Shown here one piece after another: positions 16,790-26,098 of a stretch of DNA of 64,000 nt (position 1 is the first letter of the stretch; each line of letters opens with the position of its first letter). This stretch comes from Lentisphaeria bacterium (GTDB lineage: Bacteria > Verrucomicrobiota > Lentisphaeria > Victivallales > Victivallaceae). The notes under the pieces were generated by a model, which did no database searches, was not told the DNA's origin, and saw only the letters and a program-made list of their open reading frames with translations. The stretch spans positions 1-64,000 of the forward strand of contig JABLYX010000010.1 in the NCBI GenBank assembly GCA_018265615.1, given 5' to 3'. Position numbers and translations under genes: made by a program.

Positions 16790-18370
16790 ATGAATCAAAG
16801 GATGCTGGCAAGCGGCAACGAAGCGATGGCGATGGCCGCGCTCGATTGCGGGGTGCATCTCGGGGTGGGATATCCCGGTACGCCGTCTTCGGAAATTCTG
16901 GAAAATCTGAGCGACCTCGGCGGCCGTGCCGAATGGGCGCCGAATGAAAAGTGCGCGCTCGAAGTCGGCATCGGCGTCGCGTTCGCAAACGGCCGGTCGC
17001 TCGTCACGATGAAGCATGTCGGCGTGAATGTCGCGGCGGACCCGCTCTTCACGATCGCCTACTCCGGCACGCCGGGCGGACTGGTCCTCGTCAGCGCGGA
17101 CGATCCCGGAATGGCGTCGAGCCAGAACGAGCAGGACAACCGGCGTTACGCAATCGCCGCGGGTGTGCCGATGTTCGAGCCGGCCGATTCGCAGGAGTGC
17201 TACGACTTCCTGATCCGCGCATTCGAAATCTCCGAGCAGTTCCGCCGCCCGGTGCTGTTCCGGGTCACGACCCGCGTCTGCCATTCGAAGTGCGTCCTCG
17301 AGCGGCGCGGCAAAACGGAACCGCGCGCCACGCATTTCGACAAGGACCCGAAAAGCAACGTCATGATCCCGGCCTATGCGCGGATCGCACACCGCAAACT
17401 CCGCGCCTCGCTGCACGAGCTTGAGGCGCTGAATGAAAAAGGCGAATTCACGAAGGAGCTCCGCAAATCGGACGACCTCGGAGTCGTCACCTCAGGAATC
17501 AGCTTCCAGCATGTCCGCGACGCGGCGCCGGACGCATCGGTGCTGAAAATCGGCATGACCTATCCGCTGCCGCTCGAGACGATCCGCCGTTTCGCGGAAT
17601 CGGTCGAACGCTGCGTCGTCGTCGAAGAGGGCGACCCGGTGCTCGAAGACGCGCTCAAAGCCGCCGGAATCAGGGTCGAAGGCAAGGCGGAGATGTTCCG
17701 TTTCGGCGAACTCAATGTGAACCGTGTGCGCAAGCTGCTCGCGAACGACCTGACTCCGGAAACGCCGCCGCCGGCGGGCAAGCCGCCCCAGCTCTGCGTC
17801 GGCTGTCCGCACCGCAAGGCGTATGAGGTGCTGCGCGACATGAACTGCATCGTCTCCGGCGACATCGGCTGCTACACGCTCGGCGTGCTGCCGCCGTTTG
17901 CTGCGGTCGACACCTGCGTCTGCATGGGCGCGTCGGTCACCGTCGGGCTCGGCCTGCGCAAAGCGCTGCCGGAAACGGAGGCGCGCCGCGTGGTCAGCGT
18001 GATCGGCGACTCGACCTTCATGCACACCGGCATCAACGGCATCGTCGAGATGGTTTACAACCGCCCCGCGACCGGGCACGTTGTGCTGATCCTCGACAAC
18101 AGCACGACCGCCATGACGGGGCTGCAGGAGCACCCCGGCACCGGACGGCTGCTCGACCACACCCCCTGCCCCCATCCGGTTTCCATCGAGAACACGGTGC
18201 GCGGGATCGGGGTCGATAACGTCGACGTCATCGACGCGGTGCTCGACGCGGCGGGCTTCGAGAAGCTGCTGAAGAAGCGGCTCGCGTCGAACGACACAAG
18301 CGTCATCATCTGCCGCCGCCCCTGCATCCTGGCCGCGGTCAAGATCAAATCGTATGAGGAGAACAAGTGA
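16790..18370 (+). CDS. iorA: Indolepyruvate ferredoxin oxidoreductase alpha subunit, lacking ferredoxin domain
   Basis: 526 residues. The pyrimidine-binding and transketolase-like domains are present: LASGNEAMAMAALDCG, GYPGTPSSEILENL, the LCVGCPHRKA motif, GDIGCYTLGVLPPF and the thiamine diphosphate motif GDSTFMHTGINGIVEMVYN. IorA oxidatively decarboxylates aryl-pyruvates to aryl-acetyl-CoA. Family members usually run to about 600 residues and end with two [4Fe-4S] clusters, but this one stops at RRPCILAAVKIKSYEENK with no cysteine cluster. Electrons must leave by another protein. SD GGGAGAAG. It forms an operon with iorB, the ACT gene and paaK. Confidence 0.93.
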   Translation: MNQRMLASGNEAMAMAALDCGVHLGVGYPGTPSSEILENLSDLGGRAEWAPNEKCALEVGIGVAFANGRSLVTMKHVGVNVAADPLFTIAYSGTPGGLVLVSADDPGMASSQNEQDNRRYAIAAGVPMFEPADSQECYDFLIRAFEISEQFRRPVLFRVTTRVCHSKCVLERRGKTEPRATHFDKDPKSNVMIPAYARIAHRKLRASLHELEALNEKGEFTKELRKSDDLGVVTSGISFQHVRDAAPDASVLKIGMTYPLPLETIRRFAESVERCVVVEEGDPVLEDALKAAGIRVEGKAEMFRFGELNVNRVRKLLANDLTPETPPPAGKPPQLCVGCPHRKAYEVLRDMNCIVSGDIGCYTLGVLPPFAAVDTCVCMGASVTVGLGLRKALPETEARRVVSVIGDSTFMHTGINGIVEMVYNRPATGHVVLILDNSTTAMTGLQEHPGTGRLLDHTPCPHPVSIENTVRGIGVDNVDVIDAVLDAAGFEKLLKKRLASNDTSVIICRRPCILAAVKIKSYEENK

Positions 18371-18371
18371 C

Positions 18372-18842
18372 ATGGCGAAAGTAACGAACATCACCGTCTC
18401 CGGCCTCGGCGGCCAGGGCGTTCTCAAAGTGACCGACATCCTCGCGGAGGTTCTGTTCCGCGCGGGATATGATGTCAAAAAAAGCGAAGTTCACGGCATG
18501 AGCCAGCGCGGCGGCTCGGTTTCGAGCGAAGTGCGGTTCGGCGGTGAAGTGGCCAGCCCGATGGTTCCGGAGGGCGAGAGCGACTTCCTCGCGGTTCTCG
18601 ACCCGACCCAGATCGAGGTGAATCTGCACAAACTCCGGCAGGGCGGCGTGCTCATCACGACCGACGACGTGCCGACGGATAAGCTCAAGAGCCCGAAAGC
18701 GCTGAATACCATGATGCTCGGCGCCCTCTCGGCAGAATTCCCCGATATCGGCGAGGAGCTCTGGCTCGAAGTGCTGAAGAGCTTCCTGCCGCAGAAGCTG
18801 CATGAAATGAATGTCGAAATGTTCCGGCTCGGCCGGCAATAA
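18372..18842 (+). CDS. iorB: Indolepyruvate oxidoreductase beta subunit
   Basis: 156 residues, the gamma-type domain of 2-oxoacid:ferredoxin oxidoreductases: ITVSGLGGQGVLKVTDILAE, then VHGMSQRGGSVSSEVRFG. It completes the IorAB enzyme. It is somewhat short compared with typical IorB and has no ferredoxin motif. The ATG at 18372 lies one base past the iorA TGA; an upstream in-frame ATG at 18354 would overlap iorA and is less likely. Confidence 0.92.
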   Translation: MAKVTNITVSGLGGQGVLKVTDILAEVLFRAGYDVKKSEVHGMSQRGGSVSSEVRFGGEVASPMVPEGESDFLAVLDPTQIEVNLHKLRQGGVLITTDDVPTDKLKSPKALNTMMLGALSAEFPDIGEELWLEVLKSFLPQKLHEMNVEMFRLGRQ

Positions 18843-18859
18843 ACAGCAAGGAGGGCATC

Positions 18860-19288
18860 ATGCCGATCAAACAGTTGTCATTGTTCGTGGAAAACCGTCC
18901 GGGCAGCCTCAGCGCAGTCTGCAGGGTTCTGAAAGACAACAACCTCTCGATCCGCACGCTGTCGCTGGCCGACACCCAGCAGTTCGGCATTCTGCGGCTG
19001 CTCCTCGCGGAGCACGAGCAGGCGAAAGAGGCACTCGAGAAGGCCGGCTTCATTGTGAAAGTGACCGACGTGCTCGCGCTTGAGGTTCCGGACTGCCCCG
19101 GCGGGTTGGCCGATATCCTCGCGATTCTCGACAAACACCAGTTGTCGGTGGAGTATATGTATGCATTCACGTTCGGCATGGACGACAAGGCGGTCATCGT
19201 CTTCCGCTTCGAAGATCCGCTCCATGCGATCGAGGTGCTGAAGGATGAACCGATCAAACTGGTCAAAGCGTCGGAACTTTTCCGATAA
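18860..19288 (+). CDS. Tandem ACT-domain protein
   Basis: 142 residues made of two ACT domains (about 1-70 and 72-140), with starts SLFVENRPGSLSAVCRVL and LEVPDCPGGLADILAILD. Such stand-alone proteins are usually encoded with iorAB and phenylacetate-CoA ligase and probably sense aromatic amino acids to tune the pathway. SD AAGGAGGG 7-9 nt before the ATG, 17 bases after iorB. Confidence 0.9.
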   Translation: MPIKQLSLFVENRPGSLSAVCRVLKDNNLSIRTLSLADTQQFGILRLLLAEHEQAKEALEKAGFIVKVTDVLALEVPDCPGGLADILAILDKHQLSVEYMYAFTFGMDDKAVIVFRFEDPLHAIEVLKDEPIKLVKASELFR

Positions 19289-19314
19289 TCATTTCACAGA
19301 GAAGAAGTTTCAAA

Positions 19315-20637
19315 ATGTCTGAGTTCGTAGTACCCAACCGGATTTTCGATCCGGCGGCAGAGTGCATGGCGCGCGGCGAGCGTGTGAAGCAGCAGTCCGC
19401 CGGACTTCGCCGCACTGTGGAACTGGCCGGAAAAGTCCCGTTTTACCGCCGCAAATTCGAAGAGCTGAAGGTATCGCCGGAATCGATCAATTCGGTTGAC
19501 GACCTGCGGCGGCTGCCGTTCACAACCAAACAGGATCTGCGCGACGCATATCCGTTCGGCTTCTTTGCGGTGCCGCGCGCGGAGCTTGCGCGGATCCATG
19601 CATCGAGCGGAACCACCGGCAAACCGACCTTTGTCGGCTATACCCGGAACGATCTCGAGCTCTGGTCGGGGCTGTGCGCGCGGTTCCTCGTGGCCGGCGG
19701 CCTCACTCCGGACCAGATCGTTCAGGTGTCGTTCGGCTACGGACTCTTCACCGGCGGCTTCGGCCTCCATGCCGGCATCGAGCGGGTCGGGGCCGCTGTG
19801 CTCCCGGCCTCGAGCGGCAACACGCAGCGGCAGATCCTGCTGCTGGAGGATGCCGGGATCAACACGCTGATCTGCACCCCCTCCTACGCGCTGAACCTCG
19901 CGGAGACGATCACCGCGATGGGCAAAAAAGGCAAGCTCGCGCTGCGTTACGCCCATCTCGGCGGCGAACCGTGGACCGAGGAGATGCGTACCGGAATCGA
20001 GGAGGAGCTCGGCATCCGGGCATTCAACAACTACGGGCTCTCCGAGATCATCGGCCCCGGCGTCTCCGGTGAATGCGCGGCACGCTGCGGCATGCACATC
20101 CAGGAGGACCAGTTCCTCGTGGAATGCCTGAATCCCGAGACGCTCGAGCCGGTCGCCGAGGGCGAACAGGGGGAGCTCGTCATCACGAGCCTCCACAAGG
20201 AGGCGTGCCCGATCATCCGCTACCGCACCCGCGACCTTGCGCGCATCGAGAGCGGCCCGTGCGCCTGCGGGCGCACGACGCGGCGCATGAGCCGCATCCG
20301 CGGCCGTTCGGATGACATGATGATCATCCGCGGTGTAAACGTCTTCCCGACCCAGATCGAGGAGGCGCTGCTGCGCGTGGACGGCACTGCGCCGCACTTC
20401 ATGATCGAGCTGTCGCGCCCGGGCAACCTCGATGAGGCCTCGGTCAAGGTCGAAATCCGCCAGCAGGACTTCTCCGATAAAATGGAGGAGATGCACAAGC
20501 TGCGCGACCGCATCGGCCGCGAGGTCGCCGCCATCACCGGACTCCACTTCAATATTGAACTCGTGGAGCCGAACACACTCGAACGTTTCACCGGCAAGGC
20601 GAAGCGCGTGATCGACAACCGCAAACTCAACGACTGA
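19315..20637 (+). CDS. paaK: Phenylacetate-CoA ligase
   Basis: 440 residues, family length. AMP-binding motif HASSGTTGKPTFVGYT, then YGLSEIIGPG and the C-terminal RGRSDDMMIIRGVNVFPTQIEE. With IorAB it can convert aryl-pyruvate to aryl-acetate and, run in the acid-forming direction, conserve energy as ATP; this is the usual reading of iorAB-ACT-paaK clusters in fermenters. The direction in this organism is inferred. Confidence 0.94.
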   Translation: MSEFVVPNRIFDPAAECMARGERVKQQSAGLRRTVELAGKVPFYRRKFEELKVSPESINSVDDLRRLPFTTKQDLRDAYPFGFFAVPRAELARIHASSGTTGKPTFVGYTRNDLELWSGLCARFLVAGGLTPDQIVQVSFGYGLFTGGFGLHAGIERVGAAVLPASSGNTQRQILLLEDAGINTLICTPSYALNLAETITAMGKKGKLALRYAHLGGEPWTEEMRTGIEEELGIRAFNNYGLSEIIGPGVSGECAARCGMHIQEDQFLVECLNPETLEPVAEGEQGELVITSLHKEACPIIRYRTRDLARIESGPCACGRTTRRMSRIRGRSDDMMIIRGVNVFPTQIEEALLRVDGTAPHFMIELSRPGNLDEASVKVEIRQQDFSDKMEEMHKLRDRIGREVAAITGLHFNIELVEPNTLERFTGKAKRVIDNRKLND

Positions 20638-20645
20638 GGCGTTCC

Positions 20646-21455
20646 ATGCATCTTCCGGCATACCTGAAACGTTTTTTCATCGCGTTCACCTGTACTGCCG
20701 GGGCACTGCTCCTCACCGGCTGCATCTCCGCCCCACACACGGGGCGGACGCAGCTCATGTTCTACAACGAGAGCGACGACATCGCCTCCGGCGGAGAGGC
20801 GTGGCAGCAGGTCAAAGCCCAGGAGAAGGTTTCGGCGAATACGGCATACAACGCAGCGCTGAAGCGGGTCGGGCAGAATATCGCCGCAGCAGCGGACAAG
20901 CCCGCCTATGAGTGGGAGTTCGTGGTTTTCGACTCGGCCGAAGCGAACGCATTCGCACTGCCGGGCGGTAAGGTCGCCGTCTATTCGAGCCTCTTCCAGC
21001 TCTTCGACAGCGATGCGGAGCTGGCCACCGTAGTCGGGCATGAGGTCGCTCATGCGCTGGCCCGCCACGGCATGGAACGCAGCAGCCAGGCCGCCATGCA
21101 GGCGTTCGGCGGCGTCCTCGTGGAGCTCGCGCTCGGCCAGGATTGGAGCCCGGCCTATCAGACAACCAGCACGCTCCTCGCCATGCTGCCCTACAGCCGC
21201 ACGCAGGAGCTCGAAGCCGACTATCTCGGGCTGATCCTGATGGCGCAGGCGGGATACGATCCTCAGGCGGCGCTGACCTTCTGGGATAAGTTCCGCAAAC
21301 TCAGCCAGGTCGGCGTGATCGGTGAATTCCTCTCGACCCACCCGGACGGCGACAACCGTCTTGAGCGGCTCCGCAAAGCATTGCCGGAGGCACAGGCGGA
21401 GTATCGGAAATCAAAGCAGCTCGGCGTGGGCCGAAGCATCAGGCAGTCCTACTAA
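20646..21455 (+). CDS. M48-family metallopeptidase lipoprotein
   Basis: 269 residues. The signal peptide has lipobox LLTGC (Cys about 22). Zinc-binding motif GHEVAHALARHG (HExxH) and third ligand in ELEADYLG; later STHPDGDNRLERL is typical of LoiP/YcaL/BepA-like outer-membrane quality-control proteases. It follows paaK by 8 bases but is functionally unrelated to it. A hairpin follows directly after the stop. Confidence 0.93.
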   Translation: MHLPAYLKRFFIAFTCTAGALLLTGCISAPHTGRTQLMFYNESDDIASGGEAWQQVKAQEKVSANTAYNAALKRVGQNIAAAADKPAYEWEFVVFDSAEANAFALPGGKVAVYSSLFQLFDSDAELATVVGHEVAHALARHGMERSSQAAMQAFGGVLVELALGQDWSPAYQTTSTLLAMLPYSRTQELEADYLGLILMAQAGYDPQAALTFWDKFRKLSQVGVIGEFLSTHPDGDNRLERLRKALPEAQAEYRKSKQLGVGRSIRQSY

Positions 21456-21477
21456 TCCGGCGGTTTCATCCGCCGGA
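21456..21477. terminator. Hairpin after the M48 gene
   Basis: TCCGGCGG and CCGCCGGA form an 8-bp stem with a 6-base loop, beginning directly after the stop codon. There is no T run, so it may be a processing or weak terminator structure. Confidence 0.45.
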
Positions 21478-21625
21478 ACGCATTCAATCGATTGCCTGTT
21501 CGCGTGTTTTTTCATACCGTTTTTTCACTGCGGCAACCGGACAGAGTTCTCTTGCAAGGAGTTCCGTTTAAAGCGATTTTTGCGCGTTTTTCCGTCTTCA
21601 CCCGACAAAGCATTGTCAATGAGGT

Positions 21626-21706
21626 TGTTAATAACTTTTTGAGATTCTGAGCATGTTATCAGACTAAAAACGGCACTTATCAACAGGAGAGGGCGAGTTA
21701 TCAACA
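21626..21706. repeat. Helically phased TTATCA repeats (DnaA-box-like)
   Basis: TTATCAGAC (21656), TTATCAACA (21677) and TTATCAACA (21698) recur at exactly 21-bp steps, and a reverse copy TGTTAATAA begins at 21626. Each is one or a few bases from the DnaA box TTATCCACA. The stretch lies between two convergent genes, so it is not an ordinary promoter. Confidence 0.45.
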
Positions 21707-21714
21707 ACCTTTCG

Positions 21715-22290
21715 TCACTTCCTGCAGCGATAGACGAAAGCGGGGGGAAGATTCTTCCAGACGACCGGGCTGGTCTCGACTTCGCCGAACACCTCGCCGA
21801 GCAACCGGCGGAAGCGCAGCCCTGCCGGGAACATCAGCCCCTGCAGGTATGCGAACGTCGCAAAATAGCCGCCCGGAGCAATATGTTCGACCACGGAATT
21901 CAGGATGCTGTGCTGCAACTCCGAAGAGAAGTTGGCCCACGGCAGGCCGGAGATCACGACGTTCGGACTCGGCAGCGAATAGCGTTCGAGAATTTCGCCG
22001 ATTCCGGCAGCGCTGTCGTTGCAGACAGTGACCCCCGGAAATGCCTGCCGGAGATGTCCGCACAGGGTTTCATCCAGTTCAATCGCAATGAACTTCGCCT
22101 TGTCCGGCATCCGCAGAACGATCTCCCGGGTGATAACACCGGTGCCCGGCCCGAGCTCGACAATCACACTGGCCGTATCCACCCCGATCTGCGACACGAT
22201 CGTGCTGCAAAGTGCGCGCGATGAAGGGCAGAGTGCTCCCACCTGTGCCGGATTTTTCAGGAAGCGCCTGAATAGAACATTCTTGCTCAT
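21715..22290 (-). CDS. Class I SAM-dependent methyltransferase (PmtA/KsgA-like)
   Basis: 191 residues. It begins with a basic FLKNPAQVGALCPSS segment, followed by the SAM motif VIVELGPGTGVITREI, the acidic ribose-binding residue in IAIELDETL, and the catalytic-like NVVISGLPWANF in place of NPPY. This arrangement matches small phospholipid N-methyltransferase/rRNA-dimethylase-like enzymes in which SGLPW replaces the nucleobase motif. A lipid substrate is plausible, given the adjacent lipid-linked glycosyltransferases, but unproven. Confidence 0.85.
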   Translation of the reverse strand: MSKNVLFRRFLKNPAQVGALCPSSRALCSTIVSQIGVDTASVIVELGPGTGVITREIVLRMPDKAKFIAIELDETLCGHLRQAFPGVTVCNDSAAGIGEILERYSLPSPNVVISGLPWANFSSELQHSILNSVVEHIAPGGYFATFAYLQGLMFPAGLRFRRLLGEVFGEVETSPVVWKNLPPAFVYRCRK

Positions 22291-22307
22291 TTTGCGGTGA
22301 TACCTTC

Positions 22308-23993
22308 TTATCTGTTCTCATTTTCCGCCGGAGCCGGCGGGAATACAAATGCCTGGACATCATTGACGACAACGGAGCGGTACTCCATCTGTACAGGGAA
22401 CTTCCGCCTCTTGTCGCCGCGAAAGATCATGACCACATCCGGGCGGTCCGCCCGTTTCAACAATGCGGCAAGCTCCTCCGTCTCCATGCTGATCGGGGTT
22501 TCTCCGGCCTCGATCGCCCGGTCGATTCCATACCAGAACTCGCCCTCGGAATCATCCAGCCGCGCGTCGGGGCGGTGATAGACCCAACCCACCGCGTGGA
22601 TCAGGCTCGGGTGCGTAAGCAAAATGGCTTTCGACGGATCGAAACCGAGCTTTCCGGGCAACGCCTTCAGAGCGGCTTCGGGCGCCTTGCTCTCCAGCAG
22701 TTCGGCGGGGATCACCCAGCCGCCGACCATGACGACCAGCCCGAGTCCGGCGAAAAACAAATAGAAGCGCGTCCGCCACACATAGCGGTAACTGAACAGC
22801 AGAAGTCCGCCGGAGATGATTCCGCAGACGCCCAGCAGCCCGGCGATGATCCGGACCGATGAAAACTCCGGAATCAGGTCCGCGAACGCTATCACCAGCA
22901 CACCGAGCCCGGCAACCGCCAGAAGCCCTCCCCATGCCGACATCACGATATGGAACGCGCGGTGCGTCCCGCCGGTGCGGAAATAGGCCGCGACTCCGCC
23001 GGCGCCGAGAACGGCGAGGAACGGGAAACACGGCAGGATGTAAGTCGCCAGTTTCCCGGTCGAAGCCGAGAAGAACAGAAACGGCAGCACGACAGCGCAG
23101 ATGCTGAAGCGGTAGAGCGGCTGCCGGAAGAAGGTCCTGCGTTCGCTGCGAATCCCCGGAATCGCGGCCGCAAGCAGAAATCCCGCCGGAAACACGCCGC
23201 CCGCCAGGAACGGGATCAGAGACCAGAACGGCGCGGCATGCTGCTCGCTGTTGTCGGTCAGGAACCGCTGAAAATGCTCGATCATGATAAAATAACGCCA
23301 GTAATCACCGTCCGCGCGGTGAACCGCAATCGCCCACGGTGCAATCAGCACAAGCGCAGTTACAAGCGGAATCCACGGCAATACGAAAAACTCCTTCCAA
23401 CGCCGCTCCCAAAGCAGGAACCCGAACATCGCCAGGCCCGGAACAACGAATGCGAGAAAGCCCTTCGTCATGAACGCCAACGCCGCAAAAACGCCGCAGA
23501 TCACAAGAAGCGCAACCTTGCGCCGGTTGAATTTCGGCTCCATCACCGCAAGGAAGGCCGCGACGGAAACTCCGGTCACAAATCCGGTCAACTGGCTGTC
23601 CAGCACGGCGAACGTGCCGATCCCGTACGCCAGCCCGCAGGTCAGGTAGAGCAATGCCCCGAGAGCCGCCATCTTCTCATCCCGCAGCGTCTGCTGGATC
23701 AGCATTCCGACGAGCAGCGCCGCAAGCCCCGCGCCGAGCGCAGCCGGGAGGCGCAGCGCAAATGCGTTCTCACCGAATACCTTGAAGCTTCCGGCCGTCA
23801 GCCAGTAGCCCATGACCGGTTTCTCGAAATAGCGCATATTCATCAGATGCGGCAGGACATAATCCCCCGACTCCATCATCTCGCGCGGAATCTCCGCATA
23901 GCGGAATTCGTCCGGGGTAACCATCGGCCGGCCGCCGAGCGGCAGCAGATAGGCGACAACGAAAAATAAAACGACCAGCGCGTAGTATTTCAC
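22308..23993 (-). CDS. ArnT-like glycosyltransferase (GT39/GT83), copy 2
   Basis: 561 residues with about 12 transmembrane segments. The first periplasmic loop carries TPDEFRYAEIPREMMESGDY and LMNMRYFEKPVMGYWL, the catalytic DE(x)RYAE and EKP(x)GYWL signatures of ArnT-type enzymes that move a sugar from a polyprenyl phosphate to lipid A or another acceptor. GTG start, overlapping the stop of copy 1 as GTGA. Paralog of the next gene: both share the same loops but diverge at the C-terminus, implying different donors or acceptors. Confidence 0.92.
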   Translation of the reverse strand: MKYYALVVLFFVVAYLLPLGGRPMVTPDEFRYAEIPREMMESGDYVLPHLMNMRYFEKPVMGYWLTAGSFKVFGENAFALRLPAALGAGLAALLVGMLIQQTLRDEKMAALGALLYLTCGLAYGIGTFAVLDSQLTGFVTGVSVAAFLAVMEPKFNRRKVALLVICGVFAALAFMTKGFLAFVVPGLAMFGFLLWERRWKEFFVLPWIPLVTALVLIAPWAIAVHRADGDYWRYFIMIEHFQRFLTDNSEQHAAPFWSLIPFLAGGVFPAGFLLAAAIPGIRSERRTFFRQPLYRFSICAVVLPFLFFSASTGKLATYILPCFPFLAVLGAGGVAAYFRTGGTHRAFHIVMSAWGGLLAVAGLGVLVIAFADLIPEFSSVRIIAGLLGVCGIISGGLLLFSYRYVWRTRFYLFFAGLGLVVMVGGWVIPAELLESKAPEAALKALPGKLGFDPSKAILLTHPSLIHAVGWVYHRPDARLDDSEGEFWYGIDRAIEAGETPISMETEELAALLKRADRPDVVMIFRGDKRRKFPVQMEYRSVVVNDVQAFVFPPAPAENENR

Positions 23994-25687
23994 GGGGTTT
24001 TCTCTCCTGTTTTCCGGTAATGAACAATGAACAGTCTGCCGCGCCGGCGATAGGATTTCTCCGGAGAAGCGGGCATTTCACGCACCCGCTTCTCGGAGCC
24101 GGTCACAATGAGAACCGGCCGGTTCCCCTCCCGCACAAGCGAAGCAAGATCCTCCGGCGCATAGAACCTCCCCTGCCCCTCCGGGCGGTCGAGCCCGTAG
24201 GCCAGCTCGCCCTTCTTCCGGTAGACGCCGATGTCGGAACGGCGCAGCGCCCATGCGGTCGCGACCGCCATGCGGTCGTCGGCCAGCACCAGCGTCTCCG
24301 GAGTCAGCACCTTTTGCGACTCCTCGGCAATGAAACGCACGGGCGTGATGTTCGCAACCAGATGCGGCGGAAGCGCCGCCGGATAAGCGAGCGCGATAAA
24401 ACCGATCGCGACGCAGAAGCACGTGAATTTGTATCCGGCCCTGCGTGCCTCCATCGCCATGGCGATCCAGATCAGGAAGACCATCACGGCAAAGACGGGG
24501 AAGTAGAAGTTCTCTCCCGGCCGGTAAAGCAGCAGTCCGGCCGGAACCTTTCCCGGTACCCAGCGATTGAACACCTGGATCCCGAACAGCAGCACGAGCG
24601 CGGGGATAAAGCAGCGCAGGATCAGCCGGAACACCCAATCCACCTCGCGGTACAGCCTGCCGCTCTCCGCGTAGTGCACGAGCCCCCATGCGATCAGGAT
24701 CGCGTATGCAGGAAAGCACGGCAGCACATAGGTCGCCAGCTTGCCGCCCGCTGCTGAAAACAGAACGAACCAGACCCCGCCCATGCAGGCGGCGTAGCGC
24801 AGCAGCGGATTGCGGAACGCCTCCCGCACTTTTCCCCTGAACCCGAGCCAGATGCCCGGGGCGAGCAACAGCCACGGCAGCAAACCGCCGATCACGACCG
24901 GGATATAGAACCAGAACGGCTGGCTGCGGTCGTCGTTCGCCCCCATGCCGGTAGTTCCGCGCTGCACATGCTCGATCCAGAAAAACTGGTGCCAGAAGTC
25001 GGGATCGGCGCGGTGGACGGCGACGGCCCACGGCGCCGCGACAAGAACGGCGGCGCCGAGCGGAATCCAGGGGAGCGTGAAGATCCGCTTCCACTCTTTC
25101 TGCCAGATCAGGAACGGCACCGCGGCGACGGCGGGAAGCACAAAAGCGAGCAGCCCCTTGGTCAGGAACGCGAGCCCGGCGCCGACTCCCGCCAGAGCCA
25201 GATATCCGGCCTGCTTCCAGCGCGTCCGTTCGGTGCAGCCGAAATAGAACATCGTCATGGTGAGGCTGATAAAACAGCAGAGCTGCGCGTCGAGCACGCC
25301 ATAGGTCCCGACCGCGAACACCAGCCCGGAGAGCAGAAAAATCATCGCGGCGGCGCGCCCGAGCCGCTCATCGCCGGCCCGGCGGCAGAGCAGATAAAGC
25401 AGCGCGCCGGAGAGCAGCGTGCCGAGCGCCCCCATGAAGCGCACCGCCCCCGGCACTTCCCCGAACATCTTCATGGCAGCCGCATTCAACCAGTACCCCA
25501 TGACCGGTTTTTCGAAATACGGGAGGCCGTTCAGATGCGGCACCACAAAATTGCCGGTGGCCAGCATCTCGCGCGGAACTTCCAGATAGCGCGTCTCGTC
25601 CGGAATGAACAGCGGCCGCTGCCAGATCGACCCGAGGTAAAGCAGCACAAAGCACAACACTACCAGGAACGGATAATATTTTTTCAT
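23990..25687 (-). CDS. ArnT-like glycosyltransferase (GT39/GT83), copy 1
   Basis: 565 residues, polytopic. Contains PDETRYLEVPREMLATGNF and LNGLPYFEKPVMGYWLNAAA, the same signatures as its tandem paralog. Known relatives decorate lipid A with aminoarabinose or mannose and give polymyxin resistance; the sugar here is unknown. The start is ATG 25687 (MKKYYPFL, with a basic N-terminus before TM1); an in-frame TTG at 25723 is less likely. A promoter is seen at 25805-25833. Confidence 0.92.
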   Translation of the reverse strand: MKKYYPFLVVLCFVLLYLGSIWQRPLFIPDETRYLEVPREMLATGNFVVPHLNGLPYFEKPVMGYWLNAAAMKMFGEVPGAVRFMGALGTLLSGALLYLLCRRAGDERLGRAAAMIFLLSGLVFAVGTYGVLDAQLCCFISLTMTMFYFGCTERTRWKQAGYLALAGVGAGLAFLTKGLLAFVLPAVAAVPFLIWQKEWKRIFTLPWIPLGAAVLVAAPWAVAVHRADPDFWHQFFWIEHVQRGTTGMGANDDRSQPFWFYIPVVIGGLLPWLLLAPGIWLGFRGKVREAFRNPLLRYAACMGGVWFVLFSAAGGKLATYVLPCFPAYAILIAWGLVHYAESGRLYREVDWVFRLILRCFIPALVLLFGIQVFNRWVPGKVPAGLLLYRPGENFYFPVFAVMVFLIWIAMAMEARRAGYKFTCFCVAIGFIALAYPAALPPHLVANITPVRFIAEESQKVLTPETLVLADDRMAVATAWALRRSDIGVYRKKGELAYGLDRPEGQGRFYAPEDLASLVREGNRPVLIVTGSEKRVREMPASPEKSYRRRGRLFIVHYRKTGEKTP

Positions 25688-25804
25688 GAAACCCGATCTG
25701 AATCCTGAATCACCCGCCCACAACCGGTCATCCGGGGAGCCCTCAGCATCCGTGATTTAATTGATTGTTCAATTCCCTGTCACACACCTGACCGTCGGAG
25801 TTTT

Positions 25805-25833
25805 AATATACACCCCGCCGGGATATTTTTCAA
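25805..25833 (-). promoter_or_regulatory. Promoter of the ArnT-like operon
   Basis: On the minus strand TTGAAA (25833-25828), a 17-bp spacer and TATATT (25810-25805). The transcription start would be near 25798, with the inverted repeat at 25759-25774 just downstream as a possible operator. Confidence 0.6.
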
Positions 25834-26098
25834 TGCGCCCGTTCCGGTCATCCGGAAAAAATGCCTCATGAACGTGCCCGTCCGCTGTTTTTTTCATCCG
25901 GCCCCCGCCGGAAACAGCTCCGGCCGCATTTATTTTCCCGATCACTCAATTGTATTTATCGGGAATCGAAATTGCTGAACAGGCAAAATCATTTCACTGC
26001 TGCGCAAATGCAAATCAAATAAAGCAAATGGAATAGAACTTCAACCAGCAAAATCTGCATACAAAGCAGGCTCTTATAAAAATTTCGGACAAAACCTC

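Noticed and set aside
21626..21706. Replication origin
   Set aside because: The boxes are imperfect, no dnaA, dnaN, gidA or rpmH is nearby and no AT-rich unwinding element stands out. Kept only as a phased repeat.
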